NCBI GenBank assembly: GCA_965276785.1
Contig: OZ255629.1
Span: 3,906,001-3,970,000, forward strand
Direction of reading: 5' to 3'
Length of the DNA stretch: 64,000 nt
Source of the DNA: LMUY01 sp965276785
GTDB taxonomy: Bacteria; Pseudomonadota; Alphaproteobacteria; Acetobacterales; Acetobacteraceae
The notes under the pieces: model-generated
What the model was told of the DNA's origin: nothing
The model's input: only the letters and a program-made list of their open reading frames with translations
Database searches by the model: none
Position numbers and translations under genes: made by a program
Shown: positions 50,319 through 59,368 of the stretch, piece after piece
How positions within the stretch are numbered: position 1 is the stretch's first letter
Layout of the letters: every line of letters starts with the position of its first letter

Positions 50319-50717
50319 CTAGGCGGGGGCGCCGTCGACGACCGGGGGTTCGGGGCGGCGGCGGCGGTCGGCCATGAACTGGTCGAACTCCTGCTTGTCG
50401 CGCGCCTGGCGTAGACGGTCGAGATAGTCCACGAACTCGCGCTGCTCCTCCTCCAGGCGGCTCAGCGTTTCGGCGCGATAGTCGTCGAAGGCGCGGTTGC
50501 CGGAGGGCGGGGCGTAGGAGAAGCGGCGGCCACGGCGGCGGCTGCGGAACTCAGGGAATTCCCAACGGCCGCGGGCAAAGCGGCGCTCGCGGCGGTTGAA
50601 GGCGAGATAGGCCAGGATCGCCAAGCCGACCGGCCACCAGAACCAAAACCCCAAGATCGTGAGCGCGACCCAAGCCGGGCGGCCGAACTCGTCAATGCGG
50701 CTGGCAACGTAACCCAT
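50319..50717 (-). CDS. DUF2852 membrane protein
   Basis: This 132-residue protein has a hydrophobic helix near residues 15 to 37 (ALTILGFWFWWPVGLAILAY), a basic Arg-rich stretch (RSRRRGRRFSY) and an acidic coiled coil (LSRLEEEQREFVDYLDRLR). This is the DUF2852 plan. The ATG at 50717 has GGAG 7 bases upstream. Function is unknown. Confidence 0.8.
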   Translation of the reverse strand: MGYVASRIDEFGRPAWVALTILGFWFWWPVGLAILAYLAFNRRERRFARGRWEFPEFRSRRRGRRFSYAPPSGNRAFDDYRAETLSRLEEEQREFVDYLDRLRQARDKQEFDQFMADRRRRPEPPVVDGAPA

Positions 50718-50802
50718 GGAACCACTCCGGAGGTGAATGTTAATCACATTCACATAGATGCGCCTCACGCGGGCGTTCGTAAAGCCACTCGCAAAACTGT
50801 GA

Positions 50803-51417
50803 TCAGCTTAGGCCGAGCGAGCGCAGATACACCAGCAGCGCGGCTTCCAAGAGTTCGTCCGGCGTCATCGGCAAGGGGCGCCGGCCCGGCGAGGGCGGCC
50901 CGGTGAACAGCGAGGCCACGCCATGGCACAGCACCCAAACATGCAGCGCAACCATGAGCGCAGGCGGCCGTCCGCGGCCAGGCGCCGCGTTGCAAGCGGC
51001 GTCGGTGGCTTGGCGGACCACGGCGAAGGCGGCCTCGGAGGCGGACCGGAGTGCCGCACTCTGCTCGCCGGATCCGCCATCAAACATGGCGGAATAGGCG
51101 GCGGGGTCGGCGCGAGCGAACGCCAAATAGGCGCGGCCGACGCGCTCGACGGCGACCACCGGGTCGGGCCGGCCTTGGTTCCAAGCAGCGGCAAGGTCGT
51201 CGGCGAGACGGTCGAAGCCGCGCCGGGCGATTTCGGCGATGACGGCGCTGCGGTCGCGGAAATGCCGGTAGGGCGCGGCAGGGCTGACGCCGGCAGCGCG
51301 CGCGAGTTCCGCGAAGGCGAAACCAGCGAGGCCGCGCTCGGCGATCAGGCGGCGTGCGGCCTCGACCAACGCCTCCCGCAGGTTGCCATGGTGATAGCTG
51401 TCGCGGCCAAAGCTCAT
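50803..51417 (-). CDS. TetR-family regulator
   Basis: This 204-residue protein has a helix-turn-helix near residues 27 to 50 (FAELARAAGVSPAAPYRHF). The C-terminal domain resembles that of the regulator at 35003 (YLAFARADPAAYSAMFDGG versus AYLAFGEANIEVYRLMFASR), so the two are relatives. Its target is not evident. It follows serS by 38 bases on the same strand. Confidence 0.88.
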   Translation of the reverse strand: MSFGRDSYHHGNLREALVEAARRLIAERGLAGFAFAELARAAGVSPAAPYRHFRDRSAVIAEIARRGFDRLADDLAAAWNQGRPDPVVAVERVGRAYLAFARADPAAYSAMFDGGSGEQSAALRSASEAAFAVVRQATDAACNAAPGRGRPPALMVALHVWVLCHGVASLFTGPPSPGRRPLPMTPDELLEAALLVYLRSLGLS

Positions 51418-51455
51418 GTGAACAGGGCTTACATCCCTTTGCCGGAACGCAACAG

Positions 51456-52721
51456 CTACCTGCTCAGGCGCTCCAATCCAGCCATATAGGGACGTAGCAC
51501 CTCGGGGACGAGAATGGCGCCGTCGGGTTGCTGGTAGGTCTCCATCACGGCGACCAGCGCCCGGCCGACGGCGACACCCGAGCCATTCAGGGTATGGACG
51601 AACTCGACCTTGCCTTCGGCTGGCCGGTAGCGGGCGTTCATGCGCCGGGCTTGGAAGGCGCGGGTGTTGGAGCAGGAGCTGATTTCGCGCCACGCCCCCT
51701 GCCCTGGCAGCCAGACCTCCAGGTCGTAGGTCTTGGCGGCGCCGAACCCGGTGTCTCCGGCGCAGAGCAGCATGCGGCGGTAGGGCAGGCCCAAGCGCTC
51801 CAGCACGGTCTCGGCACACCGGGTCATGCGCTCGTGCTCGGCGTCGCTGTCCTGCGGGCGGGTGATGGAGACCAGTTCGCATTTGCGGAACTGGTGCTGG
51901 CGCAGCATGCCGCGGGTGTCGCGGCCCGCCGAGCCGGCTTCGGAGCGGAAGCAGTCGGTGAGCGCGGTCAGGCGTAGCGGCAGGGTTGCCTCGGGCAGGA
52001 TGTCGCCCATCACCGAAGCGGTCAGCGGCACCTCGGCCGTCGGGATCAGCCAGCGGCCGTCGGTGGTGCGGAACAGGTCGTCGGCAAACTTGGGCAGCTT
52101 GTCGGTGCCATACGCGGCCGCGTCGTTGACCAGTAGCGGGACGGCGGTTTCCTGGTAGCCGTGCTCGGTGGTGTGCAGGTCGAGCATCCACTGGCCGAGC
52201 GCGCGCTCCATCCGGGCCAAGCCGCCACGGAGCACGGTGAAGCGCGAGCCGGCGAGTTTGGCGGCGGCGGCGAAGTCCATCAGGCCGAGGGCTTCGCCGA
52301 GTTCGAAATGCTGGCGGGCGGCGGTGAGGGCGGCGGGCGTGCCCCACTGCTTCTGCTCGACATTGGCGGTCTCGTCGGCGCCGTCTGGCACGTCGGGGTC
52401 AAGGATGTTGGGGAGGGAGGCCAGACGATCTTCCAACTGCTGTTGAAGCGTTGCCACCCTGGCCTCATACGAAGCAATTGCAGCGCGTGTCTCGACCGCT
52501 TTCGCCTCAAGATCGGCTGTATCCTCGCCACTTCGTCGCATACCGCCGATCATGGTAGCGAAGGCAGTCCGCTGAGCTTGATACGACCCCAAGCCCGTTA
52601 TGACCTCCCGACGTTCGGCGTCGAGATCGACGACACTTGTGACTGACCCCGCTACGCCCCGCCGTGCCATTTCGGCTTCAAACGCCGTTGGGTTGCTACG
52701 GATAATACGTATATCGTGCAT
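51456..52721 (-). CDS. serS: Seryl-tRNA synthetase
   Basis: This 421-residue class II synthetase has an N-terminal tRNA-binding coiled coil (residues about 30 to 105), motif 2 region CFRSEAGSAGRDTRGMLRQHQF (in parts) and motif 3 NGSGVAVGRALVAVMETYQQPDG. It charges serine to tRNA-Ser. Length is typical. Confidence 0.97.
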   Translation of the reverse strand: MHDIRIIRSNPTAFEAEMARRGVAGSVTSVVDLDAERREVITGLGSYQAQRTAFATMIGGMRRSGEDTADLEAKAVETRAAIASYEARVATLQQQLEDRLASLPNILDPDVPDGADETANVEQKQWGTPAALTAARQHFELGEALGLMDFAAAAKLAGSRFTVLRGGLARMERALGQWMLDLHTTEHGYQETAVPLLVNDAAAYGTDKLPKFADDLFRTTDGRWLIPTAEVPLTASVMGDILPEATLPLRLTALTDCFRSEAGSAGRDTRGMLRQHQFRKCELVSITRPQDSDAEHERMTRCAETVLERLGLPYRRMLLCAGDTGFGAAKTYDLEVWLPGQGAWREISSCSNTRAFQARRMNARYRPAEGKVEFVHTLNGSGVAVGRALVAVMETYQQPDGAILVPEVLRPYMAGLERLSR

Positions 52722-52860
52722 TCGAAGCCTTGCTCAGTTGGGCGGGGCTTGGACGTCTGGTGGTCCATACCTGCCGCCGCATCCTAAAGTATGCTAACAA
52801 TGCCTTATTTCGCTGACGAACGAGCAGGAATTGCTTGAACACGAATTGAGGGTGCAACTC

Positions 52861-53004
52861 ATGGCCGTCCAAACCGAGCACTTCAAGTCGCAGGTCCGCT
52901 GGGAGCCTTGGAAAGCCATGGCCGTCGCTGCAGGCGCTGGGGCTGGCTTGATGGCGGCGATGATCGGCCTGCTTACATTCCTGCTTCGAACGCTCGGGCA
53001 TTAA
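52861..53004 (+). CDS. Small single-helix membrane protein
   Basis: This 47-residue frame has a charged N-terminus and one hydrophobic helix (about residues 20 to 42, with GAGAGLMAAMIGLLTFLLR). GAGGG lies 8 bases before the ATG. The frame stays open upstream (NEQELLEHELRVQL), so a non-ATG start could add about 20 residues. It lies between serS and tatC on the opposite strand. Function is unknown. Confidence 0.5.
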   Translation: MAVQTEHFKSQVRWEPWKAMAVAAGAGAGLMAAMIGLLTFLLRTLGH

Positions 53005-53093
53005 CTACCAACGATTTGGTTTCGGTAACGTGTCCCGCGCCCTGCGTTGCGCGGTATGCTAACTTGCGACAATGACACGGAGCGGTTTGGCGT

Positions 53094-53894
53094 TCACGTA
53101 GCCACCCGCTTCTTTTCGACGAAACGGGCTGAGAAGATCGAAATTTCGTACAGCCCGATCAGCGGCAAGGCGAGGCCGCACTGGGTGATCACGTCGGGCG
53201 GGGCGAGGATGGCGGCGACCACGAACATGCCGACCCAGGCATAGCGGCGCATCTTTTTCAGCCCGGCCGAACTGACAATGCCGACCTTCGCCAGCAAGGT
53301 GAGCAGAACCGGGAGCTGAAAGGCAATGCCGAAGGCGAAAATCACCTTCATCACCAGGTCAAGGTATTCCCCCACCTTCGGCTGCAACTCGATGGGCAAG
53401 CCGCCGGCGCCGGTCGGCGTTTGGAACGATGCGAAAAAGCTCCAGGCGACCGGGAACACGAAATAATAGGCCAAGGCCGCGCCCAAGACGAACAGCACCG
53501 GAGTGGCGATCAGGAAGGGCAGGAAGGCGCGTTTCTCGCTGCGGTAGAGGCCCGGCGCGATAAACATGTAGGCCTGGGTGGCAATGATTGGGAACGCCAG
53601 GAACAGGGCGCCGAACACTGCGACGCGTAAATGAGTGAAGAAGGCTTCCGTCAGCGCGGTGTAGATCAGGTGGGGGTCGGTGCCAGACTGGGCTTTCATG
53701 ACGATCGCCAGCGGTCGGGCAAGGAACGAGTAGATCCCGCCGGCAAAATGATAGCAGAAGAAGAACGCGACCATGAAGCCGGCGCTGGACCACATCAAGC
53801 GGCGCCGCAGCTCCACCAAATGAGCGAGCAACGGCATTGGCTTGTCGTGGATCGGGTCTTCCGTCTCGTCGGCCACCGCAGCGGTTCCTGACAA
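53094..53894 (-). CDS. tatC: TatC, twin-arginine translocase
   Basis: This 266-residue protein has six membrane helices, the N-terminal PLLAHLVELRRRL motif and FGIAFQLPVLLTLL. TatC binds twin-arginine signal peptides. It lies 6 bases after tatB. tatA is not in the window. Confidence 0.96.
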   Translation of the reverse strand: MSGTAAVADETEDPIHDKPMPLLAHLVELRRRLMWSSAGFMVAFFFCYHFAGGIYSFLARPLAIVMKAQSGTDPHLIYTALTEAFFTHLRVAVFGALFLAFPIIATQAYMFIAPGLYRSEKRAFLPFLIATPVLFVLGAALAYYFVFPVAWSFFASFQTPTGAGGLPIELQPKVGEYLDLVMKVIFAFGIAFQLPVLLTLLAKVGIVSSAGLKKMRRYAWVGMFVVAAILAPPDVITQCGLALPLIGLYEISIFSARFVEKKRVAT

Positions 53895-53900
53895 ACCGGG

Positions 53901-54401
53901 TCAGACGCCGGCGGTGCTGTGCGGCTGGGCCGCCGCCGGGGGGATGAAGGCGGGCGGGCGCGCGGCGTGTGCCGCCTCCTCGGGCGGGATGAAGGCAGGC
54001 GCCTCGGGGCTGGCGATATTGGGAGACGCCGCGGGAGCGGCGATGCCGTGCTCGGCGCGGGTCTCGACCGGAACCGACTCCGCAGGCGTGGTCACCACCG
54101 GCGGCGGCGGACGCGACGAATCGGCAAAGGCCTGGCGGATGGAGCCGTCATTGTCGACCGCGCGCGCGATGGTGCCGCGGATGTCCAAGCCGCGGATCTG
54201 GCGGATGCCGTCGCGCACCTCGTGCAGGTCGGCCTCCTTCACCATGTCGTCCACATGGGTCTGGAACTCGGCGGCCATGCGGCGGGCCTTCTTGATCATG
54301 CCGCTGACCGCCTTGATGGCGATGGGCAGGTCTTTCGGCCCGATCAAAACCAGCGCGACGACGCCGATCAGCGCGAATTCGGACCAAGCAAAGTCAAACA
54401 T
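53901..54401 (-). CDS. tatB: TatB, twin-arginine translocase
   Basis: This 166-residue protein has an N-terminal membrane helix (FDFAWSEFALIGVVALVLIGP, read in parts), the glycine-proline hinge, an amphipathic helix (MIKKARRMAAEFQTHVDDM) and a Pro/Ala-rich tail. It receives substrates with TatC. It is downstream of scpB on the same strand. Confidence 0.94.
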   Translation of the reverse strand: MFDFAWSEFALIGVVALVLIGPKDLPIAIKAVSGMIKKARRMAAEFQTHVDDMVKEADLHEVRDGIRQIRGLDIRGTIARAVDNDGSIRQAFADSSRPPPPVVTTPAESVPVETRAEHGIAAPAASPNIASPEAPAFIPPEEAAHAARPPAFIPPAAAQPHSTAGV

Positions 54402-54433
54402 GTCAGCCGCACTCCTCCGCCCGCTCTAGCATG

Positions 54434-55003
54434 TCACTCCCGGGCTGGGAAATCAGCGCCGGCGGTCTCGTTGGGTGAGATGGGGACGATGGGCGCCGGC
54501 TCCACCAGCAAATCCTCCCGCTTCGGCAGGTCGCGCAGGTCGCGCAGGCCGAACTGGGCCAGGAAGGCCACGGTGGTGCGCCATAGCGTCGGGCGGCCCG
54601 GCACCTCGCGTTGGCCGGCCGACGCGATGAGGCCGTGTTCCAACAAGGCTTCCATGGTCGGTTGCGAGAGGGTGGCGCCGCGCAGTTCCTCGATCTCGGG
54701 GCGGGTGACGGGCTGGTGGTAGGCGATGATGGCCAGCGTCTCCATGGCGGCGCGGGGCAGCCGGCGGGGCTGGGCCACCACCCGGCGCAGCACGGGGGCG
54801 AGGTCGGGCGCGGTGCGGAACTGCCAGCCGCCAGCGACTTCCACCAACACCGCGCCACGGCCGGCGCAGCGTTCGCGGAGGGCGGTCATCACCGCCGCCG
54901 CGTCCACGCCCTCCGGCAGGAGCGGCTGTAGCGCGCGGGCAAGCACCGGGTCGGGGCTGGCGAAGACCAGGGCTTCGGCCAGGCGCAGGTGGGCCTCATC
55001 CAT
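54434..55003 (-). CDS. scpB: ScpB, chromosome segregation and condensation
   Basis: This 189-residue protein has two winged-helix domains, with the conserved AAMETLAIIAYHQPVTRPEIE and GRPTLWRTTVAFLAQFGL. ScpB with ScpA binds SMC. The ATG at 55003 overlaps the scpA stop. The length is normal for the family. Confidence 0.93.
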   Translation of the reverse strand: MDEAHLRLAEALVFASPDPVLARALQPLLPEGVDAAAVMTALRERCAGRGAVLVEVAGGWQFRTAPDLAPVLRRVVAQPRRLPRAAMETLAIIAYHQPVTRPEIEELRGATLSQPTMEALLEHGLIASAGQREVPGRPTLWRTTVAFLAQFGLRDLRDLPKREDLLVEPAPIVPISPNETAGADFPARE

Positions 55004-55745
55004 CGGCCGCACCGGCCAGGAGGATGGGGCCGAACGGCTGGTCCTGGCGCACGCGCAGCCGGCCGTCCCGGGCCAGCTCCAATCCTGCGAGCAGGGTGCT
55101 GGCCAGGGCGACGCGGCGGGCCAGCGGGTCGGGCGTCGGTTCGGGGAGAAAGCGCTCCAGAACGGACCAGTCGGGCACGTGGCCCAGCATGGCGGACAAG
55201 CGGGCCAGCGCGTCGGCCACGCTCCAGAGCGGCCGGGCGGCCGGGCGATACAACCGCTTGCCGCCGCCCCGGCGCAGCGCAGCGAGGTAGGCACGCAAGA
55301 GGCTGGCCGTGTCGGCGGCGAGGCCGGAGCGGTCGATTTCGGTCAGGTCTTCCGGCGCGCCGCGGGGCCAGACGTCGTGGCCCAGGGTGGGGCGGTCGGC
55401 CAGCCAGGCGGCGGCGGCGCGGATGGCTTGCAGCGCCAGCAGCCGGGTGGCCAGCACGTCGGCGGCTTCAAGGCCCTCCTCGGCTTCCGGCGCGTCGTCG
55501 GGGAGCAGCAGGCGGGACTTCAGCCAGGTGAGCCAGGCCGCCATCACCAGCCAATCGGCCGCCAACTCCAGCCGGACGCGGCGGGCGCCTTCGACGGCGG
55601 CGAGGAACTGCTCGACCAGGCGGAGGATCGAGATGCGCGCCAAATCGACCTTCTGCGCACGGGCCAGTTCGAGCAGCAGGTCGAGCGGGCCCTCGAAGCC
55701 ATCGAGCTGCAGCTCGAGCCGCGCTCCGATGCCATCGTCAGGCAC
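54996..55745 (-). CDS. scpA: ScpA, chromosome segregation and condensation
   Basis: This 249-residue kleisin has the N-terminal LDGFEGPLDLLLELARAQKVDL and WLVMAAWLTWLKSRLLLP motifs. It bridges the SMC heads. The GTG at 55745 overlaps the upstream protease stop by 8 bases. An adjacent scpB confirms the call. Confidence 0.94.
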   Translation of the reverse strand: MPDDGIGARLELQLDGFEGPLDLLLELARAQKVDLARISILRLVEQFLAAVEGARRVRLELAADWLVMAAWLTWLKSRLLLPDDAPEAEEGLEAADVLATRLLALQAIRAAAAWLADRPTLGHDVWPRGAPEDLTEIDRSGLAADTASLLRAYLAALRRGGGKRLYRPAARPLWSVADALARLSAMLGHVPDWSVLERFLPEPTPDPLARRVALASTLLAGLELARDGRLRVRQDQPFGPILLAGAADG

Positions 55746-56439
55746 TGTGGCCCGCCAGGTGCAGCACGAGGTCGTAGGCGCGGGGGATGACGGTGTCGAG
55801 CGCGGAACCGACCGGGTCGAACGCGATGCCGAACTCGCGCAGTGCGGCGGGGAGCAGGAACACTCCCAGCAGCACGAGGTAGATGCCCGCGCGCTCCAGC
55901 CGCGCCCAGCGCCGCGCCAAGCCGAGCGGCAGCACGCCCACGACGATGCGGCCGCCATCCATAGGCGGGATCGGCAGCAGGTTGAACAGACCGAGCACCA
56001 GGTTGGTGAGGATGAACATGCTCAACAGTTGGACGGCGACGTCGCCGCTGACGCCGGGCCAGCCGGCGACGGGGTGCAGCGCCAAGGCGGCGAGCCAGGC
56101 GAGCAGGAAGTTCATCGCCGGGCCGGCGGCGGCGACCAGCGCCATGTCCTGGCGCGGGTAGCGGAAGCGGGTGGGGTTGATCGGCACCGGCTTGGCCCAG
56201 CCGAACATGAAGGCGACGTGATGGAGCAGCACCAATTGGCTGATCAGCAACACACCCGGCAGGATGATGGTGCCGAACCGGTCCACGTGGCGCAGCGGGT
56301 TGAGCGAGAGGCGGCCGGCGAGCCGGGCGGTGTCATCCCCCAGCCCCCAGGCGGCGAAGCCGTGCGCCGCCTCGTGCAGGGTGATGGCGCCGACGGCCGC
56401 GACCACGGTCACCAGGATGTCGATCCAGTTGATCGTCAT
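55738..56439 (-). CDS. M50-type membrane zinc protease
   Basis: This 233-residue membrane protein has the zinc motif HEAAH near residue 22 and a second metal site in NLLPIPPMDGGRIV. It is the compact, PDZ-less M50B form related to SpoIVFB and the protease often found before scpA. Substrate is unknown. ATGA couples it to nagZ. Confidence 0.9.
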   Translation of the reverse strand: MTINWIDILVTVVAAVGAITLHEAAHGFAAWGLGDDTARLAGRLSLNPLRHVDRFGTIILPGVLLISQLVLLHHVAFMFGWAKPVPINPTRFRYPRQDMALVAAAGPAMNFLLAWLAALALHPVAGWPGVSGDVAVQLLSMFILTNLVLGLFNLLPIPPMDGGRIVVGVLPLGLARRWARLERAGIYLVLLGVFLLPAALREFGIAFDPVGSALDTVIPRAYDLVLHLAGHSA

Positions 56440-57425
56440 GCGAGCAACTCGTCGCGCTCGGCGAGCAGGACGGCGGGATCGAGCGCTTGGCGGGAGCGTT
56501 CGGCCAGGAAGGTTGCGGAGCGCAGCCGCATCAGGGTGGGCTCGGACGTTTGCGGGCAGGCTTCCAGCACCGCGGCGGTCTCGGCGAGATCGCCGGAGCA
56601 GTTCAGCGCCAGGTCGCAGCCGGCGGCGAGGGCGGCGAGCGCGCGGGCGGCGGGCGGCCCCGAAAGCGCCCCCATGCCGAGGTCGTCGCTGACCAGCACG
56701 CCGGCGAAGCCGATGCGGCGGCGGATCACCTCCCCTACTATCGTGGGGGAGAGCGTCGCAGGGTGCGCCGGATCCTCGGCGGCATAGACGATGTGGGCGG
56801 TCATCATCCATGGCAGATGGGCGCAGCGGATGAACGGCGCCAGGTCGTCGGGTTGCGTCGCGTCCACCTGGGGCAGGGCGGCGTGGCTGTCGACGGTGGC
56901 GCGGCCATGGCCCGGTGCGTGCTTGCCGACCGGCTGCACCCCGGCGGCGAGCAGGCCGGCGGCAAAGGCGGCGGCGAGTTCGCCCACAACCGCCGGGTCG
57001 GCGGCAAAGGCGCGGTCCCCGACGATGGCGTCGGCGCCGGGCACGGCGCGGTCCAGCACGGGGGCGGTGACGACGTCAATTCCGGCGGCGGCGGCTTCCA
57101 GGCCGATTAGCGCGCCGGTGAGCCAGGCGGCGCGCAGGGCGGCGGGTGGGTTGTTCTGGTAGAGCGCGCCGAATCGGGCGGCGGGCGGGTGCGGCAGCCA
57201 GTGCGGCGGGCGCAGGCGCGCGACCCGGCCACCCTCCTGGTCGATCATGACCGCGGCGAGCGGCGGCAGCAGTCGGGAGAGTTCGAGCGTGAGGGCGGCG
57301 AGTTGCGCGGGCTGCTCGACGTTGCGGGCGAATAGGATAGCGCCAGCGGGGCGGTGGGCGCGCAACAAGGCGGCCTCGTCCGCAGCGAGCACAGTCCCGG
57401 CGATGCCGACGATAGCGGGTTTCAT
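56436..57425 (-). CDS. nagZ: NagZ, beta-N-acetylglucosaminidase
   Basis: This 329-residue GH3 enzyme has the signature GKHAPGHGRATVDSHAALP, holding the catalytic histidine, and the nucleophile region VLVSDDLGMGAL. It removes GlcNAc from recycled muropeptides in the cytoplasm. It starts the nagZ-M50-scpA-scpB-tatB-tatC series. Confidence 0.95.
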   Translation of the reverse strand: MKPAIVGIAGTVLAADEAALLRAHRPAGAILFARNVEQPAQLAALTLELSRLLPPLAAVMIDQEGGRVARLRPPHWLPHPPAARFGALYQNNPPAALRAAWLTGALIGLEAAAAGIDVVTAPVLDRAVPGADAIVGDRAFAADPAVVGELAAAFAAGLLAAGVQPVGKHAPGHGRATVDSHAALPQVDATQPDDLAPFIRCAHLPWMMTAHIVYAAEDPAHPATLSPTIVGEVIRRRIGFAGVLVSDDLGMGALSGPPAARALAALAAGCDLALNCSGDLAETAAVLEACPQTSEPTLMRLRSATFLAERSRQALDPAVLLAERDELLA

Positions 57426-57479
57426 GGTCGTTGCTGTCCCTCTCTCCCGCTAGGGTGAGATGCAGCGGAACGAACCATT

Positions 57480-57641
57480 ATGGCAACCGTTTGGGCAGCC
57501 ATGGTTCGTATTCTTGCCTCCCTGCTTCTGCTGACTTTGGCCGCCTGCAACGAGGTGCGCCCCGGAACGCCCGGCCATGAACCGCCGACCGCCGGGGATG
57601 TGAACCCCATCACGGGCTCGACCAGCCATGGCGGCCCCTGA
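57480..57641 (+). CDS. Small lipoprotein
   Basis: This 53-residue protein has a signal peptide (ILASLLLLTLAAC) with a clear lipobox LAAC and a short Pro/Gly-rich mature part. The ATG at 57480 or 57501 may start it. It is divergent from nagZ and ends 5 bases from convergent thiE. Entericidin-like size; function unknown. Confidence 0.6.
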   Translation: MATVWAAMVRILASLLLLTLAACNEVRPGTPGHEPPTAGDVNPITGSTSHGGP

Positions 57642-57646
57642 ACCCA

Positions 57647-58276
57647 TCACCGCTGCAGTGCGGTTGCAAACGCCCGCACGGCTGCACCTGGTCCTTCGGG
57701 GTGCGACCATACGGCTGCGGACACCGCGACGAAATCTGCCCCGGCTGCGGCCAATGGTGCGCAATTCTCCACGGTGATCCCGCCGATGGCGACGCAAGGC
57801 ACCTCCATCAGCTCGGACCACCACTCGATGATGAGGGTGTCGGCCATCGCCGGCGGCGACTTGGTGGTGGTGGGGAAGAACGCGCCAAACGCCACGTAGT
57901 CTGCCCCCTGCTCTCCCGCGGTCATCGCCAGATCGCGGCTGTTGTGGCAGGTCACGCCTAAAGTGAGGCCGGTGAGCAGGCGCCGCGCCTGCGCGACTGG
58001 CATGTCCTCCTGTCCGACATGAGCGCCGTCGCAGCCGGAGCGCAGCGCCAGGTCGGGGCGGTCGTTGAGCAGGAAGGCGACGCCACGGTCCTGCGCCACC
58101 GGCCGCAGCAGGTCCACTGCGCGCAACAGTTCGTCGTCCGGCCATTGCTTCAGCCGGAGCTGGACGGCCGCCACTGGGCCGGCGTCGAGGGCGGCAGCGA
58201 GCGTGTCACGGAATGCGGCAGGCACCAGCGCCGGGGGGGTTACCAGGTAGAGCTGGCAACCGCCATCGGACGGCAT
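57647..58276 (-). CDS. thiE: Thiamine-phosphate synthase-like enzyme
   Basis: This 209-residue TIM-barrel protein has VQLRLKQ, FLLNDRPDLALRSGCDGAHVGQEDMP and VAIGGITVENC, the ThiE pattern. It joins the thiazole and pyrimidine halves of thiamine phosphate. No other thi gene is near. The ATG at 58276 overlaps the aldolase stop (TGATG). Confidence 0.88.
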   Translation of the reverse strand: MPSDGGCQLYLVTPPALVPAAFRDTLAAALDAGPVAAVQLRLKQWPDDELLRAVDLLRPVAQDRGVAFLLNDRPDLALRSGCDGAHVGQEDMPVAQARRLLTGLTLGVTCHNSRDLAMTAGEQGADYVAFGAFFPTTTKSPPAMADTLIIEWWSELMEVPCVAIGGITVENCAPLAAAGADFVAVSAAVWSHPEGPGAAVRAFATALQR

Positions 58277-59172
58277 CAATGCTTCTGGGTGGAGGCGGCG
58301 TAGATTTGGTCGATGCTATGGGCGAGCGCCGCATTGAACGCAGTGTCCGTCATGTCGCGGGTCAGGCCCGACAGCAGCGCGCGGGAGAAGCTCGCGATCA
58401 CGCCACGATTTGCGGCCAGGCGCTCGCAGGCCTCATCACGCGAGTAGCCGCCGGAGAGCGCCACGACTCGCGCCACCCGCTCGTGCTTGACTAGGGGCGC
58501 ATACAGGTCGGCCTGGGTCGGGATGGTCAGCTTCAACATCACGCGGCGGCTTGCCGGCCCGGTGTCGAGGTGGCGGAGGGTCTCGTCGAGCAAGATGGCT
58601 TCGGCCGCCGCCTTGTCGGGCGCCTTGATCGATACTTCCGGCTCCAGGATTGGCATCAGGCCGTGGCGGGTAATCTGGTCGCCGATGTCGAACTGCTGCT
58701 GGATGATGGCGGCGATGCCCTCGCGGGAGGCGCCGTCGATCACCGAGCGCATCTTGGTGCCGTAGACGCCGAGCGCACGCGCGCGGTCGAGCAGGGCGTC
58801 GAGCCCGGGCATCGGCTTCATCAGCCGCACCTGGTCGCGGGCTTCCTCCAGGCCCTTGTCCACTTTCAGGAACGGCACCACGCCGCGGTCGTGCCAGAGG
58901 TAGGCTGGCACCGGCTTGCCCTCGGCCGCGCCATCCATGGTGCGCTCGAACAGGATGGCGCCGATCACCTTGTCGCCGGTGAAAGCGGGGGCCGAGATGA
59001 CGCGCACTCGCATGTCGTGCATGAGGGCGAACATCTCGGCGTCGCCCTGGTAGGAGTCGGGTGCGATGCCGTAGTCCTTCAGCGCGCCGGGGGTGGAGCC
59101 GCCGCTCTGGTCGAGCGCGGCGATGAACCCGTTCTTGCTTGCCATCTGGCTGGCCATGGCTTGGTCGGTCAC
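58276..59172 (-). CDS. Class I fructose-bisphosphate aldolase
   Basis: This 298-residue protein has FIAALDQSGGSTPGALKDYG and VVPFLKVDKGLEEA near the Schiff-base fold, and GLMPILEPEVSIKAPDK. This is the bacterial class I aldolase family. It cleaves fructose 1,6-bisphosphate in glycolysis. Coupled to thiE downstream. Confidence 0.92.
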   Translation of the reverse strand: MTDQAMASQMASKNGFIAALDQSGGSTPGALKDYGIAPDSYQGDAEMFALMHDMRVRVISAPAFTGDKVIGAILFERTMDGAAEGKPVPAYLWHDRGVVPFLKVDKGLEEARDQVRLMKPMPGLDALLDRARALGVYGTKMRSVIDGASREGIAAIIQQQFDIGDQITRHGLMPILEPEVSIKAPDKAAAEAILLDETLRHLDTGPASRRVMLKLTIPTQADLYAPLVKHERVARVVALSGGYSRDEACERLAANRGVIASFSRALLSGLTRDMTDTAFNAALAHSIDQIYAASTQKH

Positions 59173-59233
59173 TGATGCAGCTCCATCCGCTGATTTGCCT
59201 GATTCTTACGGACCGTGATCACTCCTGACTCCT

Positions 59234-59308
59234 ATCGCGAGCGAAGCGATCCAGACGACACACACCGTCCCCGCGGGCCTGGATCGCCCCGCCTTCGGCT
59301 CGCGATGA
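59234..59308. repeat. Palindromic intergenic repeat
   Basis: ATCGCGAGCGAAGCGATCCAG at 59234-59254 (21 bases, read with one gap) is answered in inverse by CTGGATCG and GGCTCGCGATGAC at 59279-59308. The GCGAGCGAAGCGATCCAG motif is a common alphaproteobacterial intergenic repeat. The rest of 59173-59368 holds no gene. Confidence 0.65.
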
Positions 59309-59368
59309 CGGTGCTTGTGGCAGGTTTGCGTCTACGGCAGAGGTATAAATCGCACACTCGCCCCGTGC

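Noticed and set aside
52696..53001. 101-codon minus-strand frame between serS and tatC
   Set aside because: It overlaps the serS start and is opposite the better-supported small membrane protein frame.
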